DNA of 64,000 nt, from NCBI RefSeq assembly GCF_004803715.2, contig NZ_CP039383.2, positions 248,001 through 312,000 of the forward strand. The letters run 5' to 3'. The notes below the pieces were generated by a model. That model had not been told where the DNA came from and did not search any database. It saw nothing but the letters and a program-made list of their open reading frames with translations. The DNA comes from Luteimonas yindakuii. GTDB lineage: Bacteria > Pseudomonadota > Gammaproteobacteria > Xanthomonadales > Xanthomonadaceae. The position numbers and the translations under genes are program-made. Of this stretch, positions 19,093 through 29,107 are shown piece by piece (positions within the stretch are counted from its first letter, which is position 1; each line of letters starts with the position of its first letter).

Positions 19093-20265
19093 GTGGCAAT
19101 CGACCTCAGCAACATCAAGGGCTGCCCGCTCGAACAGCAGCGCTTCACCTGGCGCGAGCTGGTCCAGCACCCGATCAGCAAGCTGGACGATGACACCTTC
19201 ACCCGTGTGCGCATCATCCTGCTCAACGGGCTCGAGCACGAGGCGCTGCGCTTCTCGCACGCGTTCGCGCGGATGAGTCGCGACATGCGTGCACCGCTGG
19301 CGCGGGTGCGCCGCGTCGAGCAGCACCAGCACACCATGATCAACTGGCTGATCGGTGCCGACCATTCGCCACTGGAGACGACGATCGCCTACGAGCAGGT
19401 GGCGATCGAGATCACCGCGGCGGTCGCCCAGGCCGAACCCGATCCCTATCTCGCGCAGACCTACCGCTTCGGCCTGCTGGAAGACTTCGACCACATGTAC
19501 CGCTACTCGGCGATGCTCGACCGGCTCGAGGGCAAGGATGCCAACAACATCCTGCAGTGCTACACCGACATCCTGCCGGGGCGGCCGACGGTGGTCGAAC
19601 ACCGCGATCCGGATGACGATCTGCGCAATCCCTTCGATGCGAAGACCGCGCACCCGCTGTCCAAGCTGCATGCGCTCACGATCATGGCGGCCGAGCAGCA
19701 GACTCACAATTACTACATGAACATCGGGCCGCTGTTCTCGGACCCGGTGGCACGCCTGCTGTACGCGGAGATCGCCTCGATCGAGGAGCAGCACACCACC
19801 CAGTACGAGTCGATCATCGACCCGGACCAGACCTGGATGGAACAGTGGCTGATGCACGAGTTCAACGAGGTCTACAACTACTACGGCGCCGTGCGGCAGG
19901 AATCCAACCCGCGCATCAAGGCGATCTGGGAACGCTTCCTCGATTACGAACTCGGCCACCTGCAGTACGTCATGGAGCTGTTCAAGCAGGTCGAGCGACG
20001 CGATCCGATGGAGATCCTGCCGCCGGTGATGCCCGAGCCGATCGCCTTTGCCAGCCAGCGCGAGTTCGTGCGCCAGGTGCTGCTGCAGGAAGTCGACCTG
20101 CGCGCCGACGGCCCGGACTTCGTGCCGATGGAGCAGGAGCCCGACGGCTCGCGTGCCTATCGCCGACAGCTCAATGCCGAAGGATCGCCGACCGAGGCCG
20201 TGGCCGCGGGCTACGTGTGGAACCCGGGTACCGAGCTCGCATTGCCGGCCGAGCAGCAGAAGTAG
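19093..20265 (+). CDS. Ferritin-like protein with two tandem four-helix bundles
   Basis: 390 residues, GTG start with AGGAG upstream. I do not recognise a named family. The C-terminal half has a full ferritin/rubrerythrin di-iron ligand pattern: E201, E231-x-x-H234 (EEQH), E256 and E286-x-x-H289 (ELGH), spaced 30, 25 and 30 residues. The N-terminal half has a similar but altered set: E48/E50, E76 with H78/H80, E101/E106 and E130/D131 with H134. This suggests internal duplication with one canonical and one variant metal site. There is no signal peptide, so it is cytoplasmic. The C-terminal ~90 residues are non-ferritin and unrecognised. 17 bp separate it from another ferritin-like gene. Metal storage, oxidase or peroxide-scavenging roles are all possible. 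Confidence 0.75.
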   Translation: MAIDLSNIKGCPLEQQRFTWRELVQHPISKLDDDTFTRVRIILLNGLEHEALRFSHAFARMSRDMRAPLARVRRVEQHQHTMINWLIGADHSPLETTIAYEQVAIEITAAVAQAEPDPYLAQTYRFGLLEDFDHMYRYSAMLDRLEGKDANNILQCYTDILPGRPTVVEHRDPDDDLRNPFDAKTAHPLSKLHALTIMAAEQQTHNYYMNIGPLFSDPVARLLYAEIASIEEQHTTQYESIIDPDQTWMEQWLMHEFNEVYNYYGAVRQESNPRIKAIWERFLDYELGHLQYVMELFKQVERRDPMEILPPVMPEPIAFASQREFVRQVLLQEVDLRADGPDFVPMEQEPDGSRAYRRQLNAEGSPTEAVAAGYVWNPGTELALPAEQQK

Positions 20266-20282
20266 GCGTCGAGGAGACGATC

Positions 20283-21008
20283 ATGGAAAACGAAATCCAC
20301 ACCGGCACCAACCGCACCGGCATGAAGGCGTCACCGGTGGACGCGCGCAAGCTGCTGGAAGTGCGTGAGCTGCAGACCACCATGCCCGATCCCGAGGTCG
20401 ATGCCGTCGCGCTGCGAGCTGCGTACCTGACCGAAGCCGGGCCGGTGGGCTCGATGCCGCCGCCGCCGACCCTGCGCGGCATGGCCGGCACGGCGATGAA
20501 GGCGCTGACCGGCAAGAAGATGCACGTGCTGCTGGACAAGATCGCCGAGCGCGCCGCGTTCGAACGCACCGGCACCCGGCTGTACGACATGATGCTGCAG
20601 AAGGTCGCCGTGGCCCCCGCATTGCCGGCGGGCATGACCATCGACGGCGTGCGCGAGATCCGCGACGAGGAGCATTCGCACTACCTGCTGCTGGCCGCCG
20701 CGATCGAGACGCTGGGCGCCGACCCGACCGCGATGACCCCATGCGCCGACGTCACCGGCGTGCAGGGCATGGGCCTGGTGCAGGCGATGGGCGAGCCGCG
20801 CCTGACCATCGCGCAGGCACTGTCGACGCTGCTGGCCGCCGAGGTCATCGACAACGCCTCGTGGGAACTGCTGATCGATCTTGCGCAGCAGTTCGGCCAG
20901 GACGAGCTTGTCGCACAGTTCACCGAAGCGCTGGCCGCGGAGCAGCGCCACGAGGCAACGGTGCGCCAGTGGATGGCGACGGCACTGACCGAGGAAGCAG
21001 GCCTCTGA
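20283..21008 (+). CDS. Ferritin-like di-iron protein, single bundle
   Basis: 241 residues. Candidate ligands are E94 (AAFERTGTRLYD), E130-x-x-H133 (DEEHSHY), E187 (LLAAEVID) and E220-x-x-H223 (AAEQRHEA), the rubrerythrin/ferritin-like pattern. The first ~80 residues are an unrelated, Pro-rich N-terminal extension. Helix content and length resemble generic ferritin-like domain proteins of unknown function. GAGGAGACG lies upstream of the ATG. Surely co-transcribed with the preceding gene; ppc begins 49 bp later and may read through. Confidence 0.75.
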   Translation: MENEIHTGTNRTGMKASPVDARKLLEVRELQTTMPDPEVDAVALRAAYLTEAGPVGSMPPPPTLRGMAGTAMKALTGKKMHVLLDKIAERAAFERTGTRLYDMMLQKVAVAPALPAGMTIDGVREIRDEEHSHYLLLAAAIETLGADPTAMTPCADVTGVQGMGLVQAMGEPRLTIAQALSTLLAAEVIDNASWELLIDLAQQFGQDELVAQFTEALAAEQRHEATVRQWMATALTEEAGL

Positions 21009-21057
21009 CGCTGGCTGCATGCATCGTGGAGGCGTGCTGACGGTGTAGCCTGCGGGC

Positions 21058-23805
21058 ATGCAAGCCTCCACGATCGCCGCGACGACGCAGGACATTCCGG
21101 ACGACGACCCGCTGCGCGAACCGATCGAGTTCGCCCACACCGACGTGCTGCTGCGCGACGACGTGCGGCGGCTGGGTGCGCTGGTCGGCGACATGCTCGC
21201 CGAGCAGGGCTCGCCGGGCCTGCTCGCGCAGGTGGAAGCGGTGCGCCGCGCCGCGATCGCCCGGCGCGAGTCGTCGCTGCCGGTCGACGACCTTGCCGAG
21301 CGCCTGTCGCGGATCGAGCTGCACGATGCCGAGGCCCTGGTGCGCGCGTTCGCCGCCTACTTCGGCGCCACCAACATCGCCGAACGCGTGCACCGCATCC
21401 GTCGTCGTCGTGACTACCAGCGCGAAGCCGCGGTGCCGCAACCCGGTGGTCTGCAAGCCGTGCTGGAAGCGCTGCGCGACGAGGGCGTCGACAGCGACGA
21501 AGTGCTGGCGCTGCTGCCACGCCTGCGCATCGAGCCGGTGTTCACCGCGCACCCGACCGAAGCCATGCGCCGCGCACTGCTGGAGAAGGAGCGCGAGATC
21601 GTCGCCCGGCTGGTGGCGGACATCGATCGCGGGCGCACGCCCGGCGAGCGTGCGGTGGACGTCGAGCGCATCCGCCAGGCATTGACCGCGGCCTGGCAGA
21701 CCTCGGAAGCGCCACCGACGCGACCCACGGTGCTCGACGAGATGGAGCATGTCGGCTTCTATCTCGGCGACGTGCTGTACCGGGTGCTGCCGACCTTCTA
21801 CCGCGAATTCGGCGATGCGCTGGAAGCGGTGTTCGGCGCGCGGCCGGAGTTGCCAGTGATGCTGCGGTTCGGCACCTGGGTCGGCGGCGACATGGATGGC
21901 AACCCCAATGTCGGCGCCGACACCATCCTCGCCACGCTCGCGGCGCAACGCGCGCAGGTGGTGGGCAACTACCAGGCCGACCTCGCCAAGCTGATGCGCG
22001 TGCTCACGCAGACCGGGGAGCGTGCCGGGATCGACCCGGCCGTGGCTGCACGCCTGCAGGCCTACCGGCAACTGCTGCCGGATGCGGCGAAGCGCCTCAA
22101 GCCGCGCCAGGTGGACATGGTCTACCGGCAGCTGCTGGACATGATGCGGGCGCGCCTCGAAGCCACCGCGCAGGGCGACGCCGCCGGCTACCCCGATGCC
22201 GCCGCGCTGCTCGCCGACCTCGACCTCGTGGCCGACAGCCTGGGCGCGCATCGCGGCCAGCACGCCGGCCTGCATGCACTCGAGCGCGTCCGCCTGCGCG
22301 TGCGCAGCTTCGGTTTCCACCTTGCCCGGCTCGACCTGCGCCAGGATTCGGCGGTGCACGATGCCGCGATCGCGCAGTTGCTGGGCGATGCCGACTGGCC
22401 GGCGGGTGCACTCGACGCGCGCCTGGCCGACCTGCATCGCTGGCTCGACGGCGGGGTGCCGACCACGACGCCGGACGAAGCCACCGTCCGCACCCTCGCG
22501 GTGTTCGCCGCCGTGCGCGAGGCACGTGCGCGCTATGGCGAACATGCGTTCGGTCCGTACATCGTCAGCATGAGCCGCAGTGCCGTCGATGCGCTGGCGG
22601 TGCTGGCGCTGGCGCGGCAGGGCGGGTGCGTGGAGGACGACGCGGTACCGCTGGACGTCGCCCCGCTGTTCGAAACCGTCGACGACCTGCAGGCCGCACC
22701 GGGCGTGATGCGCTCGCTGTTCGACGATCCGCTGTACCGCGCGCACCTGGCCAGCCGCGGCAACCGGCAGACGGTGATGCTCGGGTATTCCGACAGCACC
22801 AAGGATGGCGGCGTGCTGGCGTCGCGCTGGGCGCTGCAGAGCACCCAGGCGGAGCTGGTCGCGCTGGCCCGCGAGGCCGGCGTGCGCATCGTGTTCTTCC
22901 ATGGCCGCGGTGGCTCGGTGAGCCGCGGCGGCGGCAAGACCGAGCGCGCGATCATCGCCGCGCCGCGCGGCTCCATCGACGGCACCCTGCGGGTGACCGA
23001 GCAGGGCGAGGTCATCCACCGCAAGTACGGCATCCGCGCCCTGGCGTTGCGCAACCTCGAGCAGACCACCGCCGCGGTGCTGCGTGCGACGCTGCGCCCG
23101 CGTGCAGCCGAGCCGCGACAGGATGCCTGGCGCATGCAGATGACCGGGCTCGCGCAATGGTCACGCACGCACTACCGCGCGCTGGTCCACGAGCATCCCG
23201 ACTTCATCGCCTATTTCCGTGCGGCCACGCCGATCGACGTGATCGAGCGGCTGCAGATCGGCTCGCGTCCATCTCGACGTCGCGATGGGGGCGTCGGCAA
23301 CCTGCGCGCGATTCCGTGGGTGTTCGCCTGGTCGCAGAACCGCTCCGGGCTTACCGGCTGGTACGGCGTCGGCACCGCGCTCGCACGCGGCATCGAGGCC
23401 TGGGGCCTGGGCCCGTTGCAGGAAATGGCGCGCGACTGGCCGTTCTTCGCCGCCACCCTCGACGACATCGAGATGCTGCTGGCGAAGTCCGACCTCGACA
23501 TCTTCGAGCGCTACTCGCGCCTGGCAGGCGAGCTGCACGGCCCGATGTTCGACGACATCGCCGGCGAGTTCACGCGCACCCGCGACGCGATCCTGGCGAT
23601 CAAGGGTCGCGACGAGCTGCTGGCCGACGACTACCGGCTGGGCCTGTCGATCCGCCTGCGCAACCCCTACGTGGACCCGATCAGCCTGCTGCAGGTCGAG
23701 CTGCTGCGCCGCTGGCGTGCCGACGGCAGCACCGACGACGCGACGCTGCGTGCACTCATCGCCACCGTCAACGGCATCGCCGCGGGGATCCAGAACACCG
23801 GTTGA
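21058..23805 (+). CDS. ppc: Phosphoenolpyruvate carboxylase
   Basis: 915 residues, slightly longer than E. coli Ppc. It fixes bicarbonate on PEP to form oxaloacetate, replenishing the TCA cycle. Catalytic landmarks: VFTAHPTEAMRR (essential His), GTWVGGDMDGNPNV, MLGYSDSTKDGG, FFHGRGGSVSRGGG, and the C-terminal QNTG where the C-terminal Gly is conserved. Cytoplasmic. It follows the ferritin-like operon by 49 bp. Confidence 0.96.
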   Translation: MQASTIAATTQDIPDDDPLREPIEFAHTDVLLRDDVRRLGALVGDMLAEQGSPGLLAQVEAVRRAAIARRESSLPVDDLAERLSRIELHDAEALVRAFAAYFGATNIAERVHRIRRRRDYQREAAVPQPGGLQAVLEALRDEGVDSDEVLALLPRLRIEPVFTAHPTEAMRRALLEKEREIVARLVADIDRGRTPGERAVDVERIRQALTAAWQTSEAPPTRPTVLDEMEHVGFYLGDVLYRVLPTFYREFGDALEAVFGARPELPVMLRFGTWVGGDMDGNPNVGADTILATLAAQRAQVVGNYQADLAKLMRVLTQTGERAGIDPAVAARLQAYRQLLPDAAKRLKPRQVDMVYRQLLDMMRARLEATAQGDAAGYPDAAALLADLDLVADSLGAHRGQHAGLHALERVRLRVRSFGFHLARLDLRQDSAVHDAAIAQLLGDADWPAGALDARLADLHRWLDGGVPTTTPDEATVRTLAVFAAVREARARYGEHAFGPYIVSMSRSAVDALAVLALARQGGCVEDDAVPLDVAPLFETVDDLQAAPGVMRSLFDDPLYRAHLASRGNRQTVMLGYSDSTKDGGVLASRWALQSTQAELVALAREAGVRIVFFHGRGGSVSRGGGKTERAIIAAPRGSIDGTLRVTEQGEVIHRKYGIRALALRNLEQTTAAVLRATLRPRAAEPRQDAWRMQMTGLAQWSRTHYRALVHEHPDFIAYFRAATPIDVIERLQIGSRPSRRRDGGVGNLRAIPWVFAWSQNRSGLTGWYGVGTALARGIEAWGLGPLQEMARDWPFFAATLDDIEMLLAKSDLDIFERYSRLAGELHGPMFDDIAGEFTRTRDAILAIKGRDELLADDYRLGLSIRLRNPYVDPISLLQVELLRRWRADGSTDDATLRALIATVNGIAAGIQNTG

Positions 23806-23948
23806 TGGAGGATGTAGGGGTGTTGAGGGGGTGGCGGTCAACAGCGCGCCGCATTGCGTCCTCCGACCCCGCGGGAGACACATCGGCAGGAATACCGATC
23901 TGGACGGCGAAGCCGCCTGCAGGGTGAGCGACATGGATGTCGCGCGTC

Positions 23949-23970
23949 CAGGTGGCGCGAAGCGCCGGAC
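23949..23970. repeat. Half of a REP-like element (GGCGCGAAGCGCC plus tail)
   Basis: GGCGC-GAA-GCGCC followed by GGACGAGGGCA, the same as the second half of the composite element at 60983-61030. The CTTCTCCCGC palindrome normally to its left is missing, so this is a partial copy in the ppc-GST gap. Confidence 0.55.
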
Positions 23971-24054
23971 GAGGGCAACGGACGTCGCGTCAGGCATCGC
24001 GCCACGCCGGGCCCGGGAGTAAGGTGCAGGCGATTCCCCGACTGGACCGCTGCC

Positions 24055-24687
24055 ATGGCCGAACACGAACTGGTCTTCCATACCAACCCGATGTCGCGCG
24101 GCCGGATCGTGCGCTGGATGCTCGAGGAGCTCGGCGTCGAATACCGCACGGTGGTGCAGGAGTACGGCGGCAGCATGAAGTCCGCCGAGTACCTCGCCAT
24201 CAACCCGATGGGCAAGGTGCCGGCGATCGAGCATCGCGGCGTGGTGGTCACCGAGGCCGCGGCAATCTGCGCCTACCTGGCCGATGCCTTCCCGCAGGCG
24301 GGGCTTGCCCCCGCCACCGATGACCCGCGGCGCGGTCCGTACCTGCGCTGGCTGTTCTTCGCCGCCGGACCGGTGGAAGCGGCGGTGACGGCCAGGGCAA
24401 TGGGCCTGCTGGCACCGCCGGAGAAGGCCGGCATGGTCGGTTACGGCAGCTACGACCAGACCATCGACGCGCTGGAAGGCGCGGCCGCATCGGCCTCGCC
24501 GTGGCTGCTGGGCGAACGCTTCAGCGCAGCCGACGTGTACGTGGGCGGCCAGGTCGATTTCGGTCTGGGGTTCCAGTCGATCCCGGCCCGTGATGCCTTC
24601 ACCGCCTGGGCCGAGCGCCTGCGCGCGCGGGAGGCCTACCAGCGGGCGAAAGCGCTCGACGATGCGCTGATGCCGGCGCGCGGCTGA
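24055..24687 (+). CDS. Glutathione S-transferase family protein
   Basis: 210 residues. N-terminal thioredoxin-like half (ELVFHTNPMSRGRIVRWML, INPMGKVPAIEH, TEAAAICAYLAD) and alpha-helical C-terminal half (WLLGERFSAADVYVG). Conjugates or reduces substrates with glutathione in the cytoplasm; the specific substrate is unknown. The motif Ser13-Arg14 after NPM suggests a Ser/Cys-type rather than Tyr-type active site. The frame is open upstream; the ATG at 24055 begins the conserved fold. Confidence 0.88.
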   Translation: MAEHELVFHTNPMSRGRIVRWMLEELGVEYRTVVQEYGGSMKSAEYLAINPMGKVPAIEHRGVVVTEAAAICAYLADAFPQAGLAPATDDPRRGPYLRWLFFAAGPVEAAVTARAMGLLAPPEKAGMVGYGSYDQTIDALEGAAASASPWLLGERFSAADVYVGGQVDFGLGFQSIPARDAFTAWAERLRAREAYQRAKALDDALMPARG

Positions 24688-25182
24688 TCTTCATCCGTCC
24701 GGGCGCGTCGCCATGCCCGGGCTGAATGGCTGTGGGGCACCCGAACCGGCCGCGTAGTGGCGAACCTGCCGCTGCGCGTGGCCTGACGACATCGCGTCGG
24801 AACAGCCACAGCATGGCGGTAGGCCTCGCCGATGCTCGCGGCATGGGTGCCTTCGGGGTAGCACGATCAGTTCGACCTCCCACGGTACGTCCGTCCGCTG
24901 CTTCCAGTTCGCCGCCCACTCGGCCGCGCCGCGGACCCGCGCTTCGGTATCGCGCGCGCCGCTGGCGACGACCACCGCAAGATCGTCGCGCCGATGCGCC
25001 GCCGGCGCCGCGAACAGCTGTTCGCGCGCCGGTTCTAGCGCGGCTGCATGGGCGTCGCCCGGCGTGTGCGCAGCGACTGGGCGTGGTTCCTGGGCGCCGT
25101 GGGCCCCTGCGGCGAGGTCACCGCACAGGTCGTCGGGCCACCAGATGCTATACTCCCCCCCACTATCAAATGCTGCCGCGCT
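24688..25182. other. Spacer between GST and frmR with a possible gene remnant
   Basis: 495 bases with no intact gene. The right end is the frmR control region. On the minus strand about 25035-24845 reads like protein (LAVVVASGARDTEARVRGA, WAANWKQRTDVPWEVELIV) but has no sensible start or end, and no family is recognised. It may be a decayed gene. Confidence 0.35.
25149..25166 (+). promoter_or_regulatory. frmR control site: -10-like TATACT overlapping a C-tract FrmR operator
   Basis: ATACT, seven C, ACTAT (25150-25166), with TATACT at 25149-25154 as a -10. FrmR/RcnR/CsoR-type repressors bind G/C tracts flanked by A/T like this one. It lies 16 bp before the frmR ATG, so bound repressor would block RNA polymerase. 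Confidence 0.65.
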
Positions 25183-26635
<1,453 letters not shown>

Positions 26636-26646
26636 CCCCGCACTGC

Positions 26647-26670
26647 CCTTCTCCCGCGTGCGGGAGAAGG
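26647..26670. repeat. REP-like palindrome, CTTCTCCCGC type, inside the frm operon
   Basis: CCTTCTCCCGC (26647-26657), GT, GCGGGAGAAGG (26660-26670), between frmA and frmB. Lying within an operon, it would form a hairpin in the mRNA and may stabilise the upstream transcript or reduce frmB expression. Confidence 0.68.
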
Positions 26671-26695
26671 TGCGGTCCGAAGAGGAGTCCCATCC

Positions 26696-27526
26696 ATGCA
26701 ACGTATCGAACATCGCGCCAGCTTCGGCGGCTGGCAGGACGTGTACCGCCACCGCTCCGAAGTGCTCGGCTGCGACATGACCGTCGGCGTGTACTTCCCG
26801 CCGCAGGCGGCCGACGGCCCCTGCCCGGTGCTGTACTGGCTCAGTGGTCTCACCTGCAACGAGCAGAACTTCATCACCAAGGCCGGGGCGCAACGCTATG
26901 CGGCCGAGCACGGGATCATCCTGGTCGCACCCGACACCAGCCCGCGTGGTGACGACGTCGCCGACGCCGACGCCTATGACCTCGGCAAGGGCGCCGGCTT
27001 CTACGTCAACGCGACGCAGGATCCGTGGTCGAAGCACTACCGGATGTACGACTACATCGTCGACGAGCTGCCGGCATGGGTCGAAGCGGATCCGTCCGCC
27101 AGCGACCGCCGTGCGATCAGCGGGCATTCGATGGGTGGCCACGGTGCGCTCACCATCGCGTTGAAGAACCCGGGTCGCTATCGCAGCGTGTCGGCGTTCT
27201 CGCCGATCGTCGCGCCGTCGCAGGTGCCGTGGGGCGAGAAGGCCTTTGGCGCCTACCTTGGCGATTACCGCGAGGCGTGGAAGCAGTACGACGCGGTCGA
27301 GCTGGTGGAGTCGGCGCAGGAGAGGCTGCCGCTGCTGGTCGACCAGGGCGATGCCGACGAGTTCCTCGACGGCCAGCTGAAGCCGCAGCTGCTGCAGGCC
27401 GCATGCGACGCGGCAGGGCATCCGCTGACGCTGCGCATGCAGCCCGGCTACGACCACAGCTACTACTTCATTGCCAGTTTCATTGGCGACCATATCGCGC
27501 ACCACGCAAAGGCATTGCGCGACTGA
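26696..27526 (+). CDS. frmB: S-formylglutathione hydrolase
   Basis: 276 residues, esterase D family, alpha/beta hydrolase. It splits S-formylglutathione into formate and glutathione, the last step of the pathway. Nucleophile elbow GHSMGGHGA, oxyanion region [13 protein letters not shown], catalytic His in [17 protein letters not shown] lies upstream of the ATG. No formate dehydrogenase follows, so formate leaves or is used elsewhere. Confidence 0.95.
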   Translation: MQRIEHRASFGGWQDVYRHRSEVLGCDMTVGVYFPPQAADGPCPVLYWLSGLTCNEQNFITKAGAQRYAAEHGIILVAPDTSPRGDDVADADAYDLGKGAGFYVNATQDPWSKHYRMYDYIVDELPAWVEADPSASDRRAISGHSMGGHGALTIALKNPGRYRSVSAFSPIVAPSQVPWGEKAFGAYLGDYREAWKQYDAVELVESAQERLPLLVDQGDADEFLDGQLKPQLLQAACDAAGHPLTLRMQPGYDHSYYFIASFIGDHIAHHAKALRD

Positions 27527-27591
27527 CCGACCCGCTGCACGCGGCACCGCGCCGGGCGTAAGCTCGGCGGGTCCGTGCCCGGGAGAGTGTC

Positions 27592-28026
27592 ATGGCGACA
27601 ACCGCAATGAAGACGCCGGCGAGCGTGTGGATCGTCGGCACGCTGGCGCTGCTGTGGAATCTGGTCGGCGTCGCCGCCTTCGTCATGCAGCTGGCGATGC
27701 CCGCCGAGGCGCTGCAGGCGATGCCGCCGGAGCAGCGTTCGGTCTACGAGGCCACGCCAGGCTGGATCTACCTGTTCTACGGCGTGGCGACCATCGGCGG
27801 CGTGCTCGGTGCGATCGGGTTGCTGCTGCGCCGTCGCTGGGCCGCACCGGTCTGGCTCGTCGCACTAGTGGCCCTGCTGCTGCAGGTGGTGGCCAGTTAC
27901 GCGGTGACCCCGGCATGGACGGTGAGTGGTGCGTCCGGCCTGGCCTTCCCTGTCGTCCTGCTGGTCATCGCATGCGCACTGTGGCTGTTCGCGCGCCACC
28001 TGGCCGAACGTGGCGTGCTGCGTTGA
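27592..28026 (+). CDS. Four-helix inner membrane protein of unknown function
   Basis: 144 residues with four clear membrane segments (about 13-34, 58-79, 85-107, 117-136). Between helices 1 and 2 lies an amphipathic, acidic loop (AEALQAMPPEQRSVYE). I do not recognise a functional family, though similar small proteins are common in xanthomonads. GGGAGAG lies before the ATG. It follows frmB by 65 bp and may be co-transcribed with it. Confidence 0.75.
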   Translation: MATTAMKTPASVWIVGTLALLWNLVGVAAFVMQLAMPAEALQAMPPEQRSVYEATPGWIYLFYGVATIGGVLGAIGLLLRRRWAAPVWLVALVALLLQVVASYAVTPAWTVSGASGLAFPVVLLVIACALWLFARHLAERGVLR

Positions 28027-28029
28027 GGC

Positions 28030-28707
28030 CTACCCGGCCACGGTGAAGCCGGTACGCTGGAAGCGGTTCTGATCGAGGGTGCTGGCGCCCCGTCGCAGGT
28101 GCAGCGGGGTCGCGAACATCGGCCCGGCGTGCACGACGGTGTGGAACTCGCCGTTCTCGCCGCAGGGGTCCACGCCGGCAGGCAATGCATCCAGCAGCGA
28201 CGCGTCGTAGGCGCGACCCGCAAAGCCCGCGGCCAGTTGCACGGTGTCCACGCAGCACAGCGTGGCCCGCAGCCCGCCGGCCAGCATGGTGCGCGCCAGC
28301 GTGTTGGTGTCGGCACCGAACAACGGAAACAGCGCCTGCCAGCCGAGCCGCGCGCACAGCGCCGTGCGCCACGCGCGGATGTCCTCCAGGGCAAGGTCGC
28401 CGAACGCGAGATGGCCGATGCCGGGCCAGCGCAGGCGCGCCGCCGCCAGCGCTGTCGCAAGGGCGGCTTCGTACCTGCTGTTGTCGGCGCCGGGCGCGAC
28501 CGGCACCTCGATCAGCGGCAACCGTGCCGCCGTTGCCTGTGCATGCAGCACCTCGCCGGTCACGCCCTGCATCGACGCTGGCCCGCCCTCCGCGACCACG
28601 GTCGTCAGCAGGCCCACCACGTCGAAGTCGCCTGCCGCGCGCAGCGTGTGCAGCGCCCAGGCGGCGTCCTTGCCGCCGCTCCACGACAGCAGCGCCGGCG
28701 TGCCCAC
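28030..28707 (-). CDS. Dph6-like ATP pyrophosphatase (adenine nucleotide alpha hydrolase family)
   Basis: 225 residues from a GTG at 28707. The PP-loop LLSWSGGKDAAWAL near the N-terminus binds ATP; the Dph6-type sequence FGDLALEDIRAWR and the C-terminal GENGEFHTVVHAGPMF match the diphthine-ammonia-ligase-like family. Bacteria lack diphthamide, so the amidation substrate here is unknown. The stop of the upstream gene (28709) nearly touches this start, so the two are an operon. Converges with the small membrane protein gene, 3 bp apart. Confidence 0.85.
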   Translation of the reverse strand: MGTPALLSWSGGKDAAWALHTLRAAGDFDVVGLLTTVVAEGGPASMQGVTGEVLHAQATAARLPLIEVPVAPGADNSRYEAALATALAAARLRWPGIGHLAFGDLALEDIRAWRTALCARLGWQALFPLFGADTNTLARTMLAGGLRATLCCVDTVQLAAGFAGRAYDASLLDALPAGVDPCGENGEFHTVVHAGPMFATPLHLRRGASTLDQNRFQRTGFTVAG

Positions 28708-28708
28708 C

Positions 28709-29041
28709 TCAGGAGCGGACGTCGCGCAGTTCCCAGGCCTGGCCGGCCAGCAGGCGCAGGCGGTGGCGCACGACGTCCCCCGGCAGGCTGGTCCTTGCCA
28801 CCAGGTCGAACGCAAGGTCGCCGTCGCCGGTGACCTGCGCCGCGGGGTCGGCCGGACCGAGGTCGGGATCGACGAGATCCGGATCGTCCTGGCTGTCGCG
28901 CCAGCGGTCGAACAGGTCGGTCCCGGTCAGTGCGGCCTGCAGTTCCTCGGCCATGCCGGGTGCGCTCTGCGAGTGGAACGCGAAGGTGCCGCTGGCGCGG
29001 GCGCGGTCGGGATCGGGAATCCGGATGTAGTAGGTCGACAT
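28709..29041 (-). CDS. Hypothetical protein, 110 residues
   Basis: 110 residues starting MSTYYIRIPDPDRARASG. The middle is acidic (SQDDPDLVDPDLGPADPA) and the end reads DVVRHRLRLLAGQAWELRDV. I do not recognise a domain. Cytoplasmic by composition. Translationally close to the Dph6-like gene, suggesting a linked role. An in-frame ATG at 29068 is possible but would add nine residues of no likely value. Confidence 0.65.
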   Translation of the reverse strand: MSTYYIRIPDPDRARASGTFAFHSQSAPGMAEELQAALTGTDLFDRWRDSQDDPDLVDPDLGPADPAAQVTGDGDLAFDLVARTSLPGDVVRHRLRLLAGQAWELRDVRS

Positions 29042-29107
29042 CGATGCGCACGGTTGTGGAGTTGCCACGAGCCTAGCAGCGGGCCGCGTGAGGGTGCCGT
29101 CCGCGCC

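Noticed and set aside
20920..23157. 745-codon frame antisense to ppc
   Set aside because: Shadow of ppc; no start signal or domain.
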